The notes beneath the pieces were generated by a model. It did not search any database, was not told the DNA's origin, and worked only from the letters and a program-made list of their open reading frames with translations. From Terriglobia bacterium (GTDB lineage: Bacteria > Acidobacteriota > Terriglobia > Terriglobales > Acidobacteriaceae), in assembly GCA_020073015.1 (NCBI GenBank), contig JAIQFZ010000002.1, forward strand, positions 1-64,000: a DNA stretch of 64,000 bases, read 5' to 3'. The translations under genes were made by a program, and so were the position numbers. How positions within the stretch are numbered: the stretch's first letter is position 1; each line of letters starts with the position of its first letter. Shown in pieces: positions 59,992 to 64,000 of this stretch.

Positions 59992-60657
59992 TCAAGCCAG
60001 GAAAAATTCCTGCAACAGGCTCTTCCGTACCTCAGGTTCCACGCGCCGCAGCAGCCCTGCTACCGGCAGACCACCGTCCGCCGCCATCGCGCCCGCCATC
60101 TGCGGCACCATGCTCGCCAGGCGTGTCACGCTGTTCTGCAGCCACGGAGCTACCATCGGCCCCTGCACCAGGTTCTTCTGATTGACCGTCAGGTCGGGCG
60201 ACTTGACCATGGCAATCCATCCCTTTTCGTACGGATCGCGCACAATCGTCTTCGGGTCTGTGATCGCATCGTGGTTGATGGCCGTGATCACGCCTTCGAT
60301 CGGCGAGACCAGATCAATGGCCGTCTCGCCGCAGTGAATCGTCATCACCTTCTGCCCCTGGCGCACCCAACGGTTCTCGCCCACCACGTCGATACGGTCG
60401 ATCTGCCCGATCAGGTTGGCAGCAAAGCCGTCGAGCCCAATGCGCGCATTGTCGAACCCTTCTTTGGAGGCCCAGGTGTGTCCCGGATGAAAGCAATACC
60501 CCTGCGGGATCGCCATTCCCAACGACCGCTCCATCTTGGGAGCGACAATCGGGCCCGGCGAGGGCTGTGTGCGCACGGCCACTTCCTGCGACGGCGAGCG
60601 GAAGTAACTGATCGATATGATCAGCAGAAACATCAACAGGACGAAAAGAATGGACAT
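59992..60657 (-). CDS. Membrane-anchored GcvH-like protein without lipoyl lysine
   Basis: A 221-residue protein. ATG 60657 gives an N-terminal membrane helix (ILFVLLMFLLIISISYF, about 3-20). The central part resembles GcvH (TWASKEGFDNARIGLDGFAANLIGQID and SPIEGVITAIN). Aligned with GcvH of this window, the lipoyl Lys of ESVKAVSDI is replaced by Glu (CGETAIDL), so it cannot be lipoylated in the usual way. A C-terminal helical region (about 150-221) has no GcvH counterpart. It is the first gene of an operon with the 4Fe-4S and NrfD-type subunits, so I infer a structural or assembly role. Confidence 0.8.
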   Translation of the reverse strand: MSILFVLLMFLLIISISYFRSPSQEVAVRTQPSPGPIVAPKMERSLGMAIPQGYCFHPGHTWASKEGFDNARIGLDGFAANLIGQIDRIDVVGENRWVRQGQKVMTIHCGETAIDLVSPIEGVITAINHDAITDPKTIVRDPYEKGWIAMVKSPDLTVNQKNLVQGPMVAPWLQNSVTRLASMVPQMAGAMAADGGLPVAGLLRRVEPEVRKSLLQEFFLA

Positions 60658-60875
60658 ACGCGCCTCCCAAGGCCCCGCGCCCTCATCTGGCTGCAGGGAC
60701 ATCAACACCGTTCTTAGTGCACGCGTATGCCAAACTCGGACCGGGAAATCGGTCACGCCGAATCAAGGAGTTGGAGGCGATTTCAACAACTTACAAATCC
60801 CAGCAATTCGCTTACCCAAGCATTTTGCTAATGCGTTCTGCGGAGCGAAGGGAGGTACTGCATTTTGCAGTGGTC

Positions 60876-60937
60876 GTGGGGCGCGGACATTCCTGTCCGC
60901 GAAAAGGTGGGGCGCGGACACTTTTGTCCGCGAAAAG
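60876..60937. repeat. Two tandem 31-bp units with GCGCGGAC palindromes
   Basis: Two units (60876-60906 and 60907-60937) begin GTGGGGCGCGGACA and end TGTCCGCGAAAAG; they differ only in the loop (TTCC and CTTT) and one neighbouring base. Each forms a CGCGGACA/TGTCCGCG stem. The units belong to the dispersed palindrome family. They lie in the 309-base gap 60658-60966 between divergent genes, in which nothing else stands out. Confidence 0.85.
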
Positions 60938-60966
60938 CCGAGTGTTAGACTGACGCCAGCCCAGCA

Positions 60967-61344
60967 ATGATCACGATGCCAGAGAATCCGGCCAGCCCCC
61001 AAGCCCGCCAACGAGCTGAAGACCACTACTACGCCGCCCTCGACCGGGTCGCCGAAGGCAACCACGAACAAGCCGTCGAGGAATACCAAAAGTCCCTAGC
61101 CGCCGACCCCAACTTCACCGACGCCCTCCACGGCCTGAGCCGAGCCCTGCAAGACCTGAACCGACTCGACGAGGCCATCGAAGTCTCCAAGCGAATTTCC
61201 GAAGTCGACCCCGACGACGTCCTCGCCCACACCAGCCTCTCCATCCTCTATCAGAAAAAAGGCATGGTCCCCGAAGCCGAAGCCGAAGCCAACAAGGCTC
61301 GCGTGCTGGGATGGAAGCAGCAACTGAAGAAGAGTGGTGGTTAG
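60967..61344 (+). CDS. Small TPR protein
   Basis: A 125-residue soluble protein with three TPR-like units (RAEDHYYAALDRVAEGNHEQAVEEYQ, LHGLSRALQDLNRLDEAIEVSKR, HTSLSILYQKKGMVPEAEAEA; each about 30-34 residues). Such small TPR proteins act as adaptors. It has no signal peptide. Alternative start at ATG 60976. It is divergent from the GcvH-like/4Fe-4S/NrfD operon; a relation is not shown. Confidence 0.8.
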   Translation: MITMPENPASPQARQRAEDHYYAALDRVAEGNHEQAVEEYQKSLAADPNFTDALHGLSRALQDLNRLDEAIEVSKRISEVDPDDVLAHTSLSILYQKKGMVPEAEAEANKARVLGWKQQLKKSGG

Positions 61345-61422
61345 TAGTTCGTGGACAGCGTCTGTTTCCGAGATACCACCTCGGCCGCACACTTATTCCA
61401 TGTTCTTACTTCGCGATTGTCC

Positions 61423-61451
61423 TTGACATATTTACAGACAAGGATCAAAAT
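61423..61451 (+). promoter_or_regulatory. Candidate sigma-70-type promoter upstream of the exported protein gene
   Basis: TTGACA (61423-61428) is a perfect -35 hexamer. After 17 bases comes CAAAAT (61446-61451), four of six matches to TATAAT. It lies 57 bases before the start of the gene at 61509. The spacing is ideal; the -10 is moderate. Confidence 0.55.
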
Positions 61452-61508
61452 GCCGCCACTTCCCTAAAGTGACGTCCTCTTGCGAGCCAGTCAGCAAGGA
61501 GGTCCCCT

Positions 61509-62321
61509 ATGTGTAGCAAGATTCCTCCGGTTGCTTTTGCATGGTTTGCTTTCTTTGTGCTGGCCGTACGGGCCGACACTGCGGTCAAGTGCAATTACAA
61601 GAGCCTGGCCGCGTGCCCAAAGATCGGATGTTCCAAGCCTGGTTCTCCATTGGCAGTAACCAACTCGCAGAAGCGGACCACCGCCATCAACGGCAGCCCG
61701 ACCGAACTTACCTTCGCGGATCTTGACGAGCTTCAGACCGATGTCGACAAAAAATTCAGCAACGGCCCCGCCGTCGTCAATGGCGAGAAGGTCTCCAGCC
61801 CTCGCAACATGAAAGGGGCTGCCCGCAAGATCCTGCTGTCAGGTCTGAAGGCGGGGAGCGGGCAGTTCAGCGAGGGAGACTACGTCGAGTTGTCCGGCTT
61901 CATCGCATCCAAGAAATTGCCGCCTCATCCCAACACCGGCGAATCGGTCAACTGCAAATTCACGGATGAGCCGAGCAACGACTATCACATCAACATCACT
62001 CCTGCGAAGAACGGGGATGAGACCGAGGGCGTGGTGGTGGAAATGATCCCCCAGGACCCCAATCGCAAGAGCAAGCGTTGGGACCTCGACAAGCTCAAGC
62101 AGATCCAGGCAAAGCAGTTGCCGGTCAAAATCCAGGGCCGGCTGTTCTTTGATAGTGAGCACAAGCCGAACACGCAGAAGAGTGGAAACGCAGGCGGCAA
62201 TCCCAGGCGCTTTTCCGTATGGGAGATTCACCCCGCCTTGAAGTTCTTCGTATGCGAGTCGGGAAGTTGCACGAAGAGCGCTGATTGGAAGGCTTTGGAA
62301 GGTTGGAGCCCTTCCCCGTAA
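61509..62321 (+). CDS. Exported protein of unknown function
   Basis: A 270-residue protein with a signal peptide (PPVAFAWFAFFVLAVRA) and AAGGAGG before ATG 61509. Six cysteines are seen, four close together near the mature N-terminus (CNYKSLAACPKIGC) and two near the end (VCESGSCTKS), so disulfide bonds are likely. No catalytic motif is visible; the middle is beta-rich and charged. It ends 15 bases before a membrane protein gene, and the two probably form one operon. I do not recognise the family. Confidence 0.75.
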   Translation: MCSKIPPVAFAWFAFFVLAVRADTAVKCNYKSLAACPKIGCSKPGSPLAVTNSQKRTTAINGSPTELTFADLDELQTDVDKKFSNGPAVVNGEKVSSPRNMKGAARKILLSGLKAGSGQFSEGDYVELSGFIASKKLPPHPNTGESVNCKFTDEPSNDYHINITPAKNGDETEGVVVEMIPQDPNRKSKRWDLDKLKQIQAKQLPVKIQGRLFFDSEHKPNTQKSGNAGGNPRRFSVWEIHPALKFFVCESGSCTKSADWKALEGWSPSP

Positions 62322-62336
62322 GGCGGAGGCCAAATT

Positions 62337-63479
62337 ATGAAGACGAAACACTGGCTGTTGATGTTCTTCCTGGTCGGTTCCTCCTTAGCCGCGGTGGCTC
62401 AGCGAGCCGACGGTATCTATCACATTGCGTGCATGGTCCAGATGAATGATGCCGGCGGGGGCAAGAAGACCGCCGAATGCACGACCCATCCCCGCCAGGA
62501 TAGGGAAATCGGCATCGGGAGTAGGGTCAGCTTTGATGTGACCACAACCCACGAATTGATGGACGAGGAAGGCGCGCCGGAAGTGACGGATCTTATCCTG
62601 TTCGTGGACGGCCAACCTCTGCCGGGCACACATCCGGTGGTTGAGAATCAAACCGACGAACCACTGCCCTCTGGCGCAGGCGATCAGGAAGAAAAGAACC
62701 AGAAGGAAGATTGGGTAGTTACCTTCAGGCTGACCTTTCCTGTAACCCGCGACTTATCGAGCGCGAAGGGCAAGGAGAGCTGGACGAAGCTGTTGGGAGG
62801 ATTGGGTAAAGAGCGCAAAGAAGTGCCGGTCAGCATCGGATTGATCAACGGACCACCTTTGCCGTCCACTTACAAGGCGGAATTTGTCCGTCTCGGCGGC
62901 ATACGCCTCACTATCTTCCTTTTCGTGGCGATACTCCTTGGCCTCGGCTTTTTAGGCGTCGCTTACAAGACCGGGGCTCTGAGAGACAAGGAGCCGCCGC
63001 CGCTGGACGCGGGTGGCAACGAAATCAAGATCGCGCCCACGGAACGGGCTTTCAGTCTATCGCGCACGCAAATCGCAGTCTGGACCCTGCTGGTTGTGTA
63101 TGCCTATCTTTTCATTTGGCTCATCACGGGCGAGTACAACACCGAGATCCCGCGCACGATCTTGGCGATCCTGGGAATTTCCGCGGGCACTTACGCCACC
63201 GCCGCCGCCGTCGACAAGGACAAAGAACGGGGGGCCGGAGGCACGGGAACAACGGTCGCGAAGACAGAAAGCATCTTTCCTGACTTGCTCTCCACCAGCG
63301 GCGGGGCTAGCCTGCACCGCGTGCAGTTCGGCCTTTGGAGCGTCGTGCTGATGATCGTCTTCATCGTGACGGTCTACGACACATTGGCCATGCCGCAGTT
63401 CGACCCCAGTCTGCTCGGCCTGATGGGCATCAGTTCGGCCGCGTACGCCGGGATGAAGATCCCGGAGAAGAAGGTATAA
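62337..63479 (+). CDS. Membrane protein of unknown function
   Basis: A 380-residue protein. An N-terminal signal peptide or anchor (WLLMFFLVGSSLAAVA) is followed by an extracytoplasmic domain (about 20-190), a helix (LTIFLFVAILLGLGFLGVAYK, about 198-218), then four more hydrophobic segments in the second half (VWTLLVVYAYLFIWLI, TILAILGISAGTYAT, FGLWSVVLMIVFIVTVYDT and a weak one at the end). The segment SLSRTQIAVWTLLV and the repeated GISAGTYA/GISSAAYAGMK motif suggest an internal repeat. I do not know the family. The gene follows the exported protein by 15 bases. Confidence 0.75.
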   Translation: MKTKHWLLMFFLVGSSLAAVAQRADGIYHIACMVQMNDAGGGKKTAECTTHPRQDREIGIGSRVSFDVTTTHELMDEEGAPEVTDLILFVDGQPLPGTHPVVENQTDEPLPSGAGDQEEKNQKEDWVVTFRLTFPVTRDLSSAKGKESWTKLLGGLGKERKEVPVSIGLINGPPLPSTYKAEFVRLGGIRLTIFLFVAILLGLGFLGVAYKTGALRDKEPPPLDAGGNEIKIAPTERAFSLSRTQIAVWTLLVVYAYLFIWLITGEYNTEIPRTILAILGISAGTYATAAAVDKDKERGAGGTGTTVAKTESIFPDLLSTSGGASLHRVQFGLWSVVLMIVFIVTVYDTLAMPQFDPSLLGLMGISSAAYAGMKIPEKKV

Positions 63480-63700
63480 CACCCGGGCGCCCCACTCCTC
63501 GCGCTTTTTGCGATGAGTGGGATGCTGCCGGATCTCCGTCCGCGGACGTACCTCCCATTGCCCCAGAAGTCCCACCCCCCAAAAACCGCTTTCACACATT
63601 TTTGACAACTGCGACTTTATTTTTGTCAGGGCGTGGCGCCGTAAGCCACCACCCGCCAATCACTTACAGGCACTAATATTAGCTTGAAGTAATAGTCAAA

Positions 63701-63716
63701 TGTTCCACGTGGAACA
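63701..63716. other. parS-like chromosome-partition palindrome
   Basis: TGTTCCACGTGGAACA is a perfect 16-bp palindrome. Bacterial ParB sites have the consensus TGTTTCACGTGAAACA, and the CC/GG variant is used, from memory, in Pseudomonas (TGTTCCACGTGGAACC). It lies 47 bases before the thiolase start, in a gene-free gap (63480-63762). parS sites usually cluster near oriC, so this part of the chromosome may be origin-proximal. No parA/parB gene is in the window. Confidence 0.75.
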
Positions 63717-63762
63717 CTTCGCGATCGTGTAATTCTCGCTACAATGGGGCTGGAGTTTTCCT

Positions 63763-64000
63763 ATGCGAGAAGTCGTTCTGGTTTCATCCGTTCGCACCCC
63801 GGTGGGACGCGCGTATAAAGGCACGTTGCGCGCCACGCGTCCTGATGAGTTGGCAGCCATCGCAATTAAAGGCGCGCTCGCGTGCGTGCCGCAGCTTGAT
63901 CCGAAAGAAATTGAAGACGTCATCCTCGGCTGTGCCATGCCTGAGGCGGAGCAGGGAATGAACGTGGCCCGCATCGCATCCCTGCGCGCGGGCTTGCCGG
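63763..64000 (+). CDS. Acetyl-CoA acetyltransferase (thiolase), 5' part
   Basis: The frame from ATG 63763 runs out of the right edge (79 residues visible). The start [19 protein letters not shown], then [37 protein letters not shown] by position about 47-73 is the N-terminus of the thiolase family (FadA/AtoB). The catalytic Cys of this family lies further on, beyond the window. A possible -10 box TACAAT is at 63740-63745, without a convincing -35. Confidence 0.92.
   Translation, partial: MREVVLVSSVRTPVGRAYKGTLRATRPDELAAIAIKGALACVPQLDPKEIEDVILGCAMPEAEQGMNVARIASLRAGLP

Noticed and set aside
60876-60937. CRISPR-like repeat
   Set aside because: The two 31-bp units are directly adjacent without spacers and are palindromic, so they are REP-like and not CRISPR.

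Overview
This is a bacterial window of high G+C content (my estimate, about 60%). The gene content points to Acidobacteriota of the Koribacter type. Supporting signs are an HTH-TM-TolB-like-TPR regulator, MacB-type permeases without an ATPase, a TonB/M48 pair, and dispersed intergenic palindromes of the GCGCGGAC...GTCCGCGC type. This assignment is inference: no rRNA gene lies in the window.

Layout. (1) 1-4.4 kb is a left flank. It holds a 45-bp 3' fragment of tRNA-Phe (516-560) that looks like the distal attachment site of an element lying to the left, then a Tat-exported amidohydrolase, a secreted M28 peptidase and an AHSA1-type protein. (2) 4.56-17.8 kb is a gas vesicle island of about 18 genes, all on the + strand. 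It carries an NtrC-type regulator with a co-translated unknown protein, an Hsp20 protein, a full-length Cdc48/VAT-like double AAA+ ATPase, three GvpF/GvpL proteins (one frameshifted), GvpA, two tandem coiled-coil paralogues, GvpN, an unknown 100-residue protein, GvpG, a tandem-fused Get3/ArsA-like ATPase, a second GvpA-family protein, GvpK and GvpJ. (3) 18.0-23.1 kb, on the - strand, is a BadF/HgdC-type activase plus HgdB-like reductase system. The activase/reductase polypeptide is broken by an exact 55-bp tandem duplication and by a second indel. (4) 23.2-35.8 kb holds an MFS transporter, the HTH/TPR protein, an FKBP isomerase, a glycosyltransferase/PAP2 pair, two MacB-like permeases, a membrane spermidine-synthase-like protein and an M16 peptidase. 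(5) 36-49 kb holds RlmN, a histidine kinase with a degenerate ATP-binding domain, a NarX/NarL-type pair, a lone Flp pilin, M48/TonB, a secreted ureohydrolase and a methylmalonyl-CoA mutase large subunit. (6) 49.3-54.0 kb is a glycine cleavage cluster, gcvT-gcvH-gcvPA-gcvPB, followed by a degraded second copy of the gcvPB 3' end at about 54.7 kb. (7) 54.2-64 kb holds PilZ, OmpA-family and GGDEF proteins, an operon encoding a membrane-anchored GcvH-like protein without the lipoyl lysine plus a 4Fe-4S protein and an NrfD-type quinone-reacting subunit, a TPR protein, a pair of unrecognised exported/membrane proteins, a parS-like palindrome and the start of a thiolase.

How parts work together. In the gas vesicle island GvpA would form the shell, GvpF/L, G, K and J and the second GvpA-like protein would nucleate and assemble it, and the NTPases (GvpN, Cdc48-like, double Get3-like) with Hsp20 would act as chaperones. 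The NtrC-like protein suggests sigma-54 control, but I found no convincing -24/-12 promoter. The glycine cleavage P subunits are split, as is usual in many bacteria, and L protein is not in the window.

Limits. All assignments come from reading motifs and gene order by eye, without database searches. Three frame disruptions (near 9493, 19517-19626 and about 19250) could be real decay or assembly error.
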